Below, one piece after another: positions 17,531 through 26,048 of a stretch of DNA of 64,000 bases. The notes under the pieces are model-generated. The model did no database searches. It was not told the origin of the DNA and saw only the letters and a list, made by a program, of their open reading frames with translations. The stretch is from Nodosilinea sp. FACHB-131 (GTDB lineage Bacteria > Cyanobacteriota > Cyanobacteriia > Phormidesmidales > Phormidesmidaceae), in assembly GCF_014695395.1 (NCBI RefSeq), contig NZ_JACJOF010000027.1, positions 310,001 through 374,000 on the forward strand, in the 5' to 3' direction. A program made the position numbers and the translations under genes. Numbering within the stretch: position 1 is the first letter of the stretch; each line of letters opens with the position of its first letter.

Positions 17531-17690
17531 ATGTATAGATCCTAGAAATCACGGGTTTTTTCTGCATCTTGTTTACTGTTAATGGGATGCAGCAGGCCGC
17601 AGGTCTCAGGATATCTGACAATTCCCACAGCAGGTCGGTTACTAGACCGCTCTTGGGAAACCTACCGCTGCGTTACCCTTCTTCTAGGCT
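17531..17690 (+). ncRNA. Candidate structured RNA, 6S-like
   Basis: The stretch after the TATAAT promoter has no open frame but many nested pairings. A closing stem CCTAGAA (17541-17547) / TTCTAGG (17682-17688) is continued by GGGT / ACCC (17553-17556 / 17675-17678). A side hairpin is CTGCATC (17562-17568) / GATGCAG (17586-17592). An upper arm TTCCCA (17621-17626) / TGGGAA (17654-17659) encloses GGTC / GACC. A roughly 160-nt rod with a large open middle and its own promoter is the topology of 6S RNA, which sequesters RNA polymerase. The identity is inferred from shape only. A long 5' leader of the gene at 17760 is the alternative. Confidence 0.5.
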
Positions 17691-17759
17691 GGGTTTGATC
17701 GTCTTTAAGACCGTTCCTGAAAATCCTAACTAACACTACCACCACAAGGGAATGAGATC

Positions 17760-18437
17760 TTGCAGGGATTGACGAGGGAAAAACCTATCTTAATCACCTG
17801 TTGCGCTGCCGGTGGTGCACTGTTTATTCTGACGCTGCTGGTCAAAACCGGCACGGGAACAACGCCGTCGCTGCCGCCACCTCCTCCCAGTGCAGAAAGT
17901 CTGAACGTTCAGACCGTGCCGGTGCCATCGCCACCCACTGCTGGCCAAGATTTACAGCAAGACCGCTTTGAGCGCGATCTGAACCGGCAGCAAGATCTGG
18001 TGAACAGCCTACAAGACGAGCTGCGCGCCCAGGAGAATCTGGCCGATGACCTCAAAGCTCAGCTCGAGCGGCAGCAGGCTGAAACGGAAGCGGTGATGGA
18101 GCAACTCGACACCTACCAGACGGCGGTGGAGGAGATGACCTCTCAGCAAGTGCGACTGATTGAGTCGATACCGCGCAGCAACGAGACTCAGACCATGCTG
18201 CTGTGGGGCATTTTGGGTCTGTTTATGCTGCTGGTCTTGGGGGGTGGCACGGCCTTTGCAGTTATTGCTCTGTGGCTGATGCACATTCAGCGGCGCACCT
18301 ATCAGCCGCCACCTCAGCCGATGATGTATCCGGTGCGCATGCCGCCCAGCCCTTACTTTTATTACGAAAAGCAGCCCCTGCCGCCGCCAGCTCAGCCACA
18401 GCCCTACATCCAGTACGACGTTAGACCCTATGAATAG
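17760..18437 (+). CDS. Two-TM protein with periplasmic or cytoplasmic coiled coil
   Basis: A 225-residue protein starting at TTG, with AAGGG nine bases upstream. Helix 1 is at about residues 10-28 (ILITCCAAGGALFILTLLV). Then come a Pro-rich linker, a coiled coil at about 65-125 (DLNRQQDLVNSLQDELRAQ and LADDLKAQLERQQAETEAV), helix 2 at about 146-172 (LLWGILGLFMLLVLGGGTA), and a tail rich in Pro, Tyr and Gln. No named family is recognised. The arrangement suggests a membrane-tethered spacer or an oligomerising protein. The tail, rich in aromatic residues and Pro, could bind protein partners. It lies between the candidate RNA and the PlsY fusion. Confidence 0.6.
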   Translation: MQGLTREKPILITCCAAGGALFILTLLVKTGTGTTPSLPPPPPSAESLNVQTVPVPSPPTAGQDLQQDRFERDLNRQQDLVNSLQDELRAQENLADDLKAQLERQQAETEAVMEQLDTYQTAVEEMTSQQVRLIESIPRSNETQTMLLWGILGLFMLLVLGGGTAFAVIALWLMHIQRRTYQPPPQPMMYPVRMPPSPYFYYEKQPLPPPAQPQPYIQYDVRPYE

Positions 18438-18552
18438 GGTTATACCCCTATGATGGCTCAAGGATACAGAGGGTTGAAGGTTCCCGGTGTAAGGTTTAAG
18501 GGGTAGTACAATGCCCTGGCCCTTTGCTGATGTCATCTAACCCCTAACGACA

Positions 18553-21522
18553 ATGGCTATGACCCTTACCCAGGTTTGGGGTGCCTTTTTAATCTTTGTG
18601 CTGTCTCCGGTAGTAGGCGGGTTGCCCCTGACAGGGTGGTCAACTCGGCTGCTCTCGGGGAAACGGCTGCGGCGAGTGGGCACGGGCAATGTCGGGGTGT
18701 CGGCTGCTTTCTACCACGGTGGCAAAGTGGCGGGCATTGTGGCGGTCTTACTAGAGGCGGCCAAGGGCATTGGGGTAGTGCTACTGGCGCGGCACTACTT
18801 TCCGGCAGACCCAGTGTGGGAAATTATTGCTCTGATTGGGCTGGTGATGGGCCGCTACTGGTTTGCTAAGGGAGCGGGTACCACCAACGTGGTGTGGGGC
18901 ATTGCGGCGTACGACTGGCCGACAGCGCTGCTGACGTTTATGCTCAGCGGGTTAGGGTTTACCATCTTTCGCGAGCGGCGTCAGGGTCGGCTGCTGTCGC
19001 TGGTGTTGCTGCCGCTGATCACCGCTCTGCGCCACTCAGATGGAGAGCTGGTGCTGGCGATGTCTTGCCTCAGCGGGCTGATCGCCTGGATTTATCAAAA
19101 GCTACCTGACGATCTCGATTTGCCTGACGATCAAGGACGATTGGAGTCTCGCACCATGTTTCGGTTTTTTCGCGGCGATCGCGCCCTTGTTGCCCTCGAT
19201 CGCCCCCTTGACCCCACCAAGTTTGGCCACAAAGCGGCCACCCTGGGCCAGCTAACAGCCTGGGGCTACCCGGTGCCGCGTGGCTATGTGCTGCCCGCCG
19301 GAGATGACCCAACCGCCCTGCTGGCGATCGCCGAGCCCTCCCCCACCCAGCCCCTCGCCGTCCGCTCCTCGGCCCAGGACGAAGATACGGGCACCGCCTC
19401 AGCGGCGGGAGTGTATCAGTCATTTCTGAACATCACTAGTCAGGAGGCCCTAGCGGCGGCGATCGTGCGAGTGTTCTCGTCCTATAGCACACCTCAAGCC
19501 AAGGCCTATCGGCAGAGCAAGGGTTTACCCGAGCAGGGGCTGGCGGTGATTGTGCAGCAGCAGGTGCAGGGGCAGTTTTCGGGGGTGGCCTTTAGCCGTG
19601 ACCCGATTGCCCGCTGCGGCGATGCGGTGGTGATCGAAGCGTTACCTGGCGGGGCCGACCAGGTGGTAGGGGGCCAGGTAACACCCGAGCAGTATCGGGT
19701 GCTGGTGCAGCCCGACGATGTGCCTCCCCTAGCGGCGATCGCCGAAGCCGATTGGCAACTCTCCGACGCGCTGACACTGACGGTAGAGGGCGAGGGCCAG
19801 ACCCCCTCGCGGCTGCTTCAGCAGGTGGCCTACTTAGCTCGCCACCTCGAGAGCCGCTACCAGGGCGTTCCCCAAGACATTGAGTGGAGCTTTGACGGCA
19901 ACACCCTATGGCTGTTGCAGAGCCGCCCCATCACCACGCTGCAACCGCTGTGGACGCGCAAGATTGCCGCCGAGGTGATCCCCGGCACGATTCGCCCGCT
20001 GACCTGGTCGATCAATCGGCCTTTGACCTGCGGCGTGTGGGGCGAGATTTTTACGGTGGTGCTGGGCGATCGCGCCCGTGGGCTCGACTTTGAAGCCACC
20101 GCTACGCTGCACCATGCCCACGCCTACTTCAACGCCACCCTGCTGGGGGACATCTTCCGCCGCATGGGCCTGCCCGCCGAAAGCCTGGAGTTTTTGACCC
20201 GCGGGGCTAAGTTTAGTCGCCCTCCCCTGGGCTCCACGCTGCGGAATCTGCCCGGTCTGGTACGCCTGCTGCGTCGTGAACTCAAGCTGGAGCAGCAGTT
20301 TACCCAGGAGAATCGCGATCGCTTTGAGCCCGCCCTGCAGGCCTTGGCCAATACCCCCAGGGATGCCCTCACGCCCCAGGAATTGCTCGACCGAGTAGAC
20401 ACGATTCTCGAGCTGCTGAAGCGAGTCACTTACTACAACATCCTTGGCCCGCTGAGCTTTGCCCTGCGCCGCGCCCTGCTTAAGGTGCCGGAAGAAAGCC
20501 TTAACCCGATGCAAAATGACGAGATTGCGGCCTTGGAGGCGTTGCGGGCGATCGCCCAAGACATTCGCCAGACGCTCTCGAAGCCCGAGCTGGCCCGCAT
20601 CACCGACAGCTCGTCGTTGATGACGGCCCTGGCCGAAAGCACCGACGGCGAATCGTTGCTCAAGGCTATGGGACAGTTTATTGAGCAATATGGCTACCTC
20701 AGCCCCGTGGGCACTGACATTGCCGTAGCCACCTGGCAAGAAAGCCCTGGCCCAGTACGCGAACTGCTAGCCCAGTTTGTGCAGCAGCCACCACCCCCAA
20801 AAACTGCCGCCGCACAAGGTAAAGCCACTACAGTGCAGCGTCGCCTCGATCTCAAGGGACAGGTGAATACTATCTACAACCGGCTGCTAGCCGAGCTGCG
20901 CTGGAGCGTTTTAGCCCTGGCAACCCAGTGGCAAACGCAAGGGCATTTGCAGGAACGGGATGACATCTTTTTGCTCACCCTGGAAGAAATCCAGGCGTTG
21001 GTGGGGAATAGGATGCCCGACTGGCGCGCGGTGCAGGAGCGGATTGGCGATCGCAAAGCCCAGTACGAGCGAGACAAGAAGATGCCCGCCGTTCCCTACC
21101 TCGTGTTTGGCAACGAGCCCCCCAGCCGCCAGCTTCCCCTCATGCCAACGGCTACCGTGCAGCAAAAGCTCACTGGCATTGGCGCCAGTGCCGGCACCGT
21201 TGCGGGTCCAGTGCTGGTAGTGACGCAGCTTGAAGCCGTAGCTGCTGCCAATGGCCCCTTCATTCTGGTGGTGCCCTACACCGATGCCGGTTGGGCGCCC
21301 CTGCTGGCCCGCGCCCAGGGCCTGATTGCCGAAGTGGGCGGTCGTCTCTCCCACGGAGCGATCATTGCCCGCGAGTACGGCATCCCCGCCGTAATGGATG
21401 TGACCAACGCCACTCAGCGGCTACACACCGGCCAATGGGTACGGGTAAATGGCGAAACCGGCGTTGTAGAGGTGCTAGAACCGCCCGCGAACAGTCTGGC
21501 CTTGGGAGCGGGTAGCGAATAG
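18553..21522 (+). CDS. PlsY-like glycerol-3-phosphate acyltransferase domain fused to a PEP-synthase/rifampicin-phosphotransferase-like enzyme
   Basis: A 989-residue fusion. Residues 1-185 form a polytopic PlsY-like membrane domain (GTGNVGVSAAFYHGGKVAGI corresponds to the GSGNPGATN motif region). Residues about 210-475 are a pyruvate-phosphate-dikinase ATP-binding domain (FGHKAATLGQLTAWGYPVP, LAVRSSAQDEDTGTASAAG, WLLQSRPITTL). Residues about 480-860 are a helical middle part as in rifampicin phosphotransferases. Residues about 880-975 are the swivelling phosphohistidine domain, with His934 in GGRLSHGAIIAREYGIP. The PlsY motifs are weakened: SGNPGATN is TGNVGVSA, and the GHxxxxFxxGGKG region reads GRYWFAKGAGTTN. 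PlsY uses acyl-phosphate to acylate glycerol-3-phosphate. Fusions labelled as acyltransferase exist in cyanobacteria, but their reaction is not settled. Confidence 0.85.
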   Translation: MAMTLTQVWGAFLIFVLSPVVGGLPLTGWSTRLLSGKRLRRVGTGNVGVSAAFYHGGKVAGIVAVLLEAAKGIGVVLLARHYFPADPVWEIIALIGLVMGRYWFAKGAGTTNVVWGIAAYDWPTALLTFMLSGLGFTIFRERRQGRLLSLVLLPLITALRHSDGELVLAMSCLSGLIAWIYQKLPDDLDLPDDQGRLESRTMFRFFRGDRALVALDRPLDPTKFGHKAATLGQLTAWGYPVPRGYVLPAGDDPTALLAIAEPSPTQPLAVRSSAQDEDTGTASAAGVYQSFLNITSQEALAAAIVRVFSSYSTPQAKAYRQSKGLPEQGLAVIVQQQVQGQFSGVAFSRDPIARCGDAVVIEALPGGADQVVGGQVTPEQYRVLVQPDDVPPLAAIAEADWQLSDALTLTVEGEGQTPSRLLQQVAYLARHLESRYQGVPQDIEWSFDGNTLWLLQSRPITTLQPLWTRKIAAEVIPGTIRPLTWSINRPLTCGVWGEIFTVVLGDRARGLDFEATATLHHAHAYFNATLLGDIFRRMGLPAESLEFLTRGAKFSRPPLGSTLRNLPGLVRLLRRELKLEQQFTQENRDRFEPALQALANTPRDALTPQELLDRVDTILELLKRVTYYNILGPLSFALRRALLKVPEESLNPMQNDEIAALEALRAIAQDIRQTLSKPELARITDSSSLMTALAESTDGESLLKAMGQFIEQYGYLSPVGTDIAVATWQESPGPVRELLAQFVQQPPPPKTAAAQGKATTVQRRLDLKGQVNTIYNRLLAELRWSVLALATQWQTQGHLQERDDIFLLTLEEIQALVGNRMPDWRAVQERIGDRKAQYERDKKMPAVPYLVFGNEPPSRQLPLMPTATVQQKLTGIGASAGTVAGPVLVVTQLEAVAAANGPFILVVPYTDAGWAPLLARAQGLIAEVGGRLSHGAIIAREYGIPAVMDVTNATQRLHTGQWVRVNGETGVVEVLEPPANSLALGAGSE

Positions 21523-21706
21523 AGCAATAGGTTGAGCCCAGCTCTGCATTCTACAACCCCGATTTAACCCGAGGCAGCTCTGTAGGTGCAAATGGCGTTT
21601 GGCCTGCCTAATCAGGACCGGCTCCACAGAGTTGGCCCAAGCTTGGCCTGTAGAGTCACACCCCATCAACCCCTTCAGATCTCCAAAGGGAAAAGCTTGG
21701 CAAATT

Positions 21707-21743
21707 AGTACAATTGCACTATTATTATGAATGCAATTGTACT
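21707..21743. repeat. Perfect 12-bp inverted repeat upstream of the M23 peptidase
   Basis: AGTACAATTGCA (21707-21718) is mirrored by TGCAATTGTACT (21732-21743) around a 13-base AT-rich centre. It lies 32 bases before the ATG at 21776. No T-run follows, so it is more like an operator or mRNA hairpin than a terminator. Confidence 0.7.
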
Positions 21744-21775
21744 GTTGCAGGCTCCAGCAACTCGGTTTTGCAGCT

Positions 21776-22396
21776 ATGGATAGTCGCTTTGACAGGGCGC
21801 GAGCCTTGGGTTGGATTGTTGCGCTTAGCGTTGGCATTGGCACGATGACAGAACTCACTCAATCAACTCCCCAAGTGGTTGCCGAAGAGCAGATCGCCGC
21901 TAACCCCTGGTTGGGGTCATCGTTCCCCCTAGAAAATTTTTCGCGCTACACGTCACCCTTTGGCTACCGACAACATCCCATGGGGGGCAACCGCTTTCAC
22001 TACGGGCTAGACTTGGCCGCCCCCATGGGCAGCTATATTCGCAGCTGGTGGGAGGGCAAAGTAGTTGAGGTGCACGACCACACCGCCTGCGGCACCGCCG
22101 CCATTATTCAATCCGGCTCGTGGACCCACGTCTACTGTCATATGCAGGGCAGCATTGTAATCGAGAAAGAAGGCGGCCGGGTATTGGTCGATCGCGACGG
22201 TGGCATTGAGATTCGCCAGGGGCAAATGGTGACCGCAGGCCAACGCATTGGTCGCGTGGGCATGACCGGCAGCACCACTGGCCCACACCTACACTGGGGA
22301 CTCAAGTATGACGGGGCGTGGGTCGATCCGGCCCTGGTACTCAAGGCAGCTTTCGACTATCAGCAGGCCTCACAGACGGCGCAGGCTGTAGATTAA
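21776..22396 (+). CDS. M23 family metallopeptidase (LytM-type), secreted or membrane-anchored
   Basis: About 206 residues from the ATG at 21776 (upstream in-frame codons lie in the inverted repeat). A hydrophobic N-terminal segment (LGWIVALSVGIGTMTELT) acts as signal or anchor. The peptidase domain starts at YTSPFGYRQHPMGGNRFHYG and has the zinc motifs HYGLDLAAP (HxxxD), HVYCHMQ (HxH-like region) and GPHLHWGLKYDG. All ligand positions for a LytM/NlpD-type enzyme cleaving peptidoglycan cross-bridges are present. An inserted loop (GGRVLVDRDGGIEIRQ) precedes the VTAGQRIGRVGMTGSTTG segment. The 3' end overlaps the convergent M28 gene by 27 bases. Confidence 0.88.
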   Translation: MDSRFDRARALGWIVALSVGIGTMTELTQSTPQVVAEEQIAANPWLGSSFPLENFSRYTSPFGYRQHPMGGNRFHYGLDLAAPMGSYIRSWWEGKVVEVHDHTACGTAAIIQSGSWTHVYCHMQGSIVIEKEGGRVLVDRDGGIEIRQGQMVTAGQRIGRVGMTGSTTGPHLHWGLKYDGAWVDPALVLKAAFDYQQASQTAQAVD

Positions 22397-23224
22397 TCCC
22401 TGGCAAACCTGGGTGAGAAAATCTAGATCTAGCGTCTCCAGGGTGTCGGTAGGCTGGTGGTAGTGGGGGTTGCGCAGGTATGCAGTGTCGGTCACCAGAA
22501 TGGCCGGGTAGCCCAAATCCCAAAAGGGGACATGGTCGCTGCGACGGGTGTCGGGCACAGCCTTTCCCTGGTTCACAACGGGTAGCCACTGGCTACGCAC
22601 CCCAGCAGCACGAAACCCCCACCACAGCCCTGCCATAGTCGGAATGCTCTGCCAGGGACCAATCAGGGCGACGTAGTTGCCCTGGTTAGGGTAGATGCGC
22701 TCTAACCCGGGTGGGTACTTCTGGGAGTGGGGCTGGTGACAGCAGTAGCCCAGCATTTCCAGGGAGAGCATAAGCCCCAGATCCTCACCTCGCTGGTGTA
22801 GATCTCTGGCGTAGTGGTCGCTACCGACGAAGCCCAGTTCTTCTAGGTCAAAGGCGACCAGGCGTAGGGGAGATTTGCCGGGCTGCTCGGCGAAGGCGCG
22901 GGCTAGCTCCAGCAGCACCGCAACGCCGGTGGCATTGTCATCGGCTCCAGGGGAACCGGGCACTGAGTCGTAGTGGGCCCCCACTAGAATAGGCGGACGA
23001 TGGGAATCTCGCCCCGGCAGGTTCAGGATCCAGTTGGTGTGCTGTTGACCGCGATGCTCGAAGCTGTGAGCAGCAACTTGGCCCCAGCGGGAGAACTCCT
23101 GCTGGATGTATTGCTGCACAAAGAAGTGGTTGGCAGAGGCAAAGTAGGGGCTGCGATCGCCCACCACCTGCTCCAAATGAGCCACTAGCCGAGATTTGAG
23201 GACAGTATCGCGCAAGGGTTTCAC
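22370..23224 (-). CDS. M28 family aminopeptidase-like zinc peptidase
   Basis: A 284-residue protein starting at GTG immediately after the TAG stop of the SDR gene. Motifs are ILVGAHYDSVPGSPGADDNA (metal-binding His and Asp), VAVLLELARAFAEQ, LVAFDLEELGFVGSDHYA (catalytic Glu and metal Glu), LSLEMLGYC, and RRSDHVPFWDLGYPAILVTD (last His ligand). No signal peptide is visible, so it is probably cytoplasmic. The family removes N-terminal amino acids or acts on small amide substrates; the exact substrate is unknown. The abutting TAG/GTG junction implies translational coupling to the upstream SDR gene. Confidence 0.88.
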   Translation of the reverse strand: MKPLRDTVLKSRLVAHLEQVVGDRSPYFASANHFFVQQYIQQEFSRWGQVAAHSFEHRGQQHTNWILNLPGRDSHRPPILVGAHYDSVPGSPGADDNATGVAVLLELARAFAEQPGKSPLRLVAFDLEELGFVGSDHYARDLHQRGEDLGLMLSLEMLGYCCHQPHSQKYPPGLERIYPNQGNYVALIGPWQSIPTMAGLWWGFRAAGVRSQWLPVVNQGKAVPDTRRSDHVPFWDLGYPAILVTDTAYLRNPHYHQPTDTLETLDLDFLTQVCQGLIYSLRRL

Positions 23225-24004
23225 CTAGGCAGGCTTTTGCAGTCCCTTTGTGATGTTGGCCAAATTCTTGCGGGGCAGCAGCCGGGTCACCAGCGAAATC
23301 ATTTTGTTACTCGTACCGTGGACAGCAATGCGCTGGCCTTTTTCCATGGCTGTATAGGCGTAGTCAGCAACTGTCGCCGAAGTGGGTAGGGTTTTGCTGG
23401 CAAACAGCTTGGCGTCTTTAATCTCAGCTCGAGTTTGGAACTCTGATTGAGTGGGGCCAGGGCAGAGGCTGGTAGCAGTGACGCCGGTACCCTCAAGTTC
23501 AGTGGCGATCGCATCGGTAAAGGACAGCACGTAAGCCTTGCTGGCATAGTACACCGCCATATAAGGCCCCGGCAAAAACGCTGCCGTAGAAGCCACATTG
23601 AGAATCCGGCCCTGACTTTGGGCAATCATGGCGGGCAGATAGAGTCGAGTCAGGTGGGTTAGCGCCACAATATTGAGCTGAAGCATGGCGTTTTGCTTCT
23701 CCCAATCGGCCTCTGCGAAGGCGGCCACCGACCCAAACCCAGCATTGTTGACCAGAGCGTAGGGCGTAATGCCCTTGAACTGAGTCCATTCATAGAACTG
23801 GTAGCGGGTGTTGGTATCGGTGAGGTCGCCCCGATAGGTGAGCACCAGCACGCCGTGGGCCGACTGTAGCTCATCCTTAAGCGCTAGCAGAGGTTCTTCT
23901 CGGCGAGCAACCAGCACCAAGTCGTGGCCGTGGGCGGCACATACCTTCGCCAGCTCATAGCCAATGCCGCTAGAAGCCCCGGTGATCAGAATTGGCTTGG
24001 CCAT
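23225..24004 (-). CDS. Short-chain dehydrogenase/reductase
   Basis: About 259 residues from the ATG at 24002-24004. The cofactor motif is ITGASSGIGYELAKVCA. An Arg pair after strand 2 (VARREEP) indicates NADP(H) preference. Then come NNAGFGSVAAFAE and a catalytic triad: Ser in NVASTAAFLPG and YxxxK in YYASKAYVLSF. CPGPTQSEFQ follows as the PG motif. This is the classical DltE/YqjQ-type subgroup, which acts on ketones, aldehydes or acyl substrates of unknown identity. The gene is followed without a gap by the M28 peptidase gene, forming a two-gene operon. Confidence 0.9.
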   Translation of the reverse strand: MAKPILITGASSGIGYELAKVCAAHGHDLVLVARREEPLLALKDELQSAHGVLVLTYRGDLTDTNTRYQFYEWTQFKGITPYALVNNAGFGSVAAFAEADWEKQNAMLQLNIVALTHLTRLYLPAMIAQSQGRILNVASTAAFLPGPYMAVYYASKAYVLSFTDAIATELEGTGVTATSLCPGPTQSEFQTRAEIKDAKLFASKTLPTSATVADYAYTAMEKGQRIAVHGTSNKMISLVTRLLPRKNLANITKGLQKPA

Positions 24005-24046
24005 GTTTGCCCTCAACAGAGTTAGCTAGAGAGAATCAGCTTGATC

Positions 24047-25969
24047 CTAGCGAATTGCAGCGGGGGTCGCCTGCCCACGCCGCGACTGAATCTCCAGGTA
24101 CACCAGCAGGGCGTTGACGTCGGCAGGGTTGACGCCGCCAATGCGCGAGGCCTGGCCAATGGTCAGCGGTTTGACCTGGTTCAGCTTTTCGCGGGCTTCT
24201 TTTGAGAGGGTGTCGATCGCCATATAGTCGAGGGTTTCAGGCAGCTTGCGATTGGTGCTCTTGGCCACCTGGTCGATCTGGTTCTGCTGCCGCTGAATGT
24301 AGCCCGAATACTTAATATCGATCTCGGCCCCCTCTTTTTCTTCACGAATCAGCGCTGGATTGCCGAGGCCGTAACGGTCTAGGTCGCCGTAGTGCAGACC
24401 CGGACGGCGCAGCAAATCGGACAGGGTAATCGAGCCTTTGATCCGCTGATCGGTATCCGCCGCAATCTGCTGGCCTAGCTCATCGTGCTCTTTGACCCGG
24501 GTTTCGTGCAGGCGTTCTTTTTCGGCAGCAATGTTGGCGCACTTGCGGGTGAAGACGTCCCAGCGGCGATCGTCAATTAGCCCAATCTCGCGGCCCAGGG
24601 GGGTCAGGCGCTGGTCGGCGTTGTCCGATCGCAGCAGCAGCCGATATTCTGAGCGCGAAGTCAGCATGCGGTAGGGTTCCCGCAGATCCTTGGTGCACAG
24701 ATCATCAAGCAGGGTGCCAATGTAGCTCTGCTCGCGGGAGAACACCAGCATCTCCTGACCGCGCACCAGCCGGGCAGCGTTGACCCCAGCCACAAAGCCT
24801 TGGGCAGCAGCCTCCTCATAGCCAGTGGTGCCATTCACCTGGCCCGCGCAAAATAGCCCCTCAACCCGCTTGGTCATCATGGTGGGGTAGCACTGGGTGG
24901 CGGGCAGGTAGTCGTACTCCACAGCGTAGGCAGGGCGTAGCATGGCGCATTGCTCTAGCCCTGGCAGCGTCCGCAGCATGGCCAGTTGCAGGCTCTCGGG
25001 TAGGCCGGTCGAAAAGCCCTGCACATAGATCTCAGGAATGTCGCGCCCCTCGGGCTCCAGAAAGATTTGGTGGCTCTCTTTGTCGGCGAAGCGCACGATT
25101 TTATCTTCAATGCTGGGGCAGTAGCGAGGGCCTTTCGAATCGACCCAGCCGCCGTAAATTGGCGACAGGTGCAGGTTTTCTTGGATGAGTCGGTGGGTGG
25201 CGGCGGTGGTGCGGGTGAGGTGGCAGGGCATTTGTTCACGCTCAACCCAGGCCTCGGGGTCAAAGCTAAACCAGCGGATGTCATCATCGCCGGGCTGGGG
25301 TTCGAGCACATCGAAGTTGATGGAACGGCGATCAACCCGCGCCGGAGTGCCGGTTTTGAGTCGCCCGGTTTCAAACCCGAGACGGCTGAGGGTGTCGGTC
25401 AGTCCGGTGGCGGCAAACTCTCCGGCTCGGCCCGCCGCCATCGATTTATCGCCAATCCAGATAGTGCCGCCCAGAAATGTTCCGGTCGTCAAAATAACGG
25501 CCTTGCATTTGAAGGCGACACCAAAGTAGGTCTCAACCCCCACTACTTCGTCGTTGGGGCCGAGCACCAGATCCGTCACCATGCCCTCGCGAATCACCAG
25601 GTTCTCCTGGTTTTCGACGATAGTTTTCATCACGGCGGCGTATTCGCGCTTGTCGGTCTGCGCCCGCAAAGCCCACACTGCTGGCCCGCGAGAATTGTTG
25701 AGCACGCGCTTTTGCAGGTAGGTGCGATCGGCCATTTTGCCAATTTCGCCCCCCAATGCATCGACTTCGTGGGTGAGCTGCGATTTTGCCGGGCCGCCCA
25801 CAGCGGGGTTGCAGGGCTGCCAGGCAATTTTGTCGAGATTGAGGGTAATCATCAGGGTACGACAGCCTAGACGCGCCGAGGCCAGGGCCGCCTCACAGCC
25901 CGAGTGGCCGGCACCAACGACAACCACATCGTATTCATCGAGAAAGTCAGCAGCACCTGAAGCGATCAT
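24047..25969 (-). CDS. mnmG: tRNA uridine-5-carboxymethylaminomethyl modification enzyme MnmG (GidA)
   Basis: About 640 residues from the ATG at 25967-25969 (an upstream in-frame start would add five). The FAD motif is [20 protein letters not shown]. Other signatures are [81 protein letters not shown] [28 protein letters not shown] and a C-terminal MnmE-binding helical domain ([15 protein letters not shown] and [19 protein letters not shown]). With MnmE it modifies U34 of certain tRNAs. It is complete and of normal length. Downstream of it (leftward), the SDR and M28 genes may share the transcript. Confidence 0.97.
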   Translation of the reverse strand: MIASGAADFLDEYDVVVVGAGHSGCEAALASARLGCRTLMITLNLDKIAWQPCNPAVGGPAKSQLTHEVDALGGEIGKMADRTYLQKRVLNNSRGPAVWALRAQTDKREYAAVMKTIVENQENLVIREGMVTDLVLGPNDEVVGVETYFGVAFKCKAVILTTGTFLGGTIWIGDKSMAAGRAGEFAATGLTDTLSRLGFETGRLKTGTPARVDRRSINFDVLEPQPGDDDIRWFSFDPEAWVEREQMPCHLTRTTAATHRLIQENLHLSPIYGGWVDSKGPRYCPSIEDKIVRFADKESHQIFLEPEGRDIPEIYVQGFSTGLPESLQLAMLRTLPGLEQCAMLRPAYAVEYDYLPATQCYPTMMTKRVEGLFCAGQVNGTTGYEEAAAQGFVAGVNAARLVRGQEMLVFSREQSYIGTLLDDLCTKDLREPYRMLTSRSEYRLLLRSDNADQRLTPLGREIGLIDDRRWDVFTRKCANIAAEKERLHETRVKEHDELGQQIAADTDQRIKGSITLSDLLRRPGLHYGDLDRYGLGNPALIREEKEGAEIDIKYSGYIQRQQNQIDQVAKSTNRKLPETLDYMAIDTLSKEAREKLNQVKPLTIGQASRIGGVNPADVNALLVYLEIQSRRGQATPAAIR

Positions 25970-26048
25970 GCAATCTGGACACAATAGTACTCACGGACTT
26001 CTAGTTTAGCGGGTTGCCGGTGGGTCTCTAGCCAGCGGGTCTTTGAAT

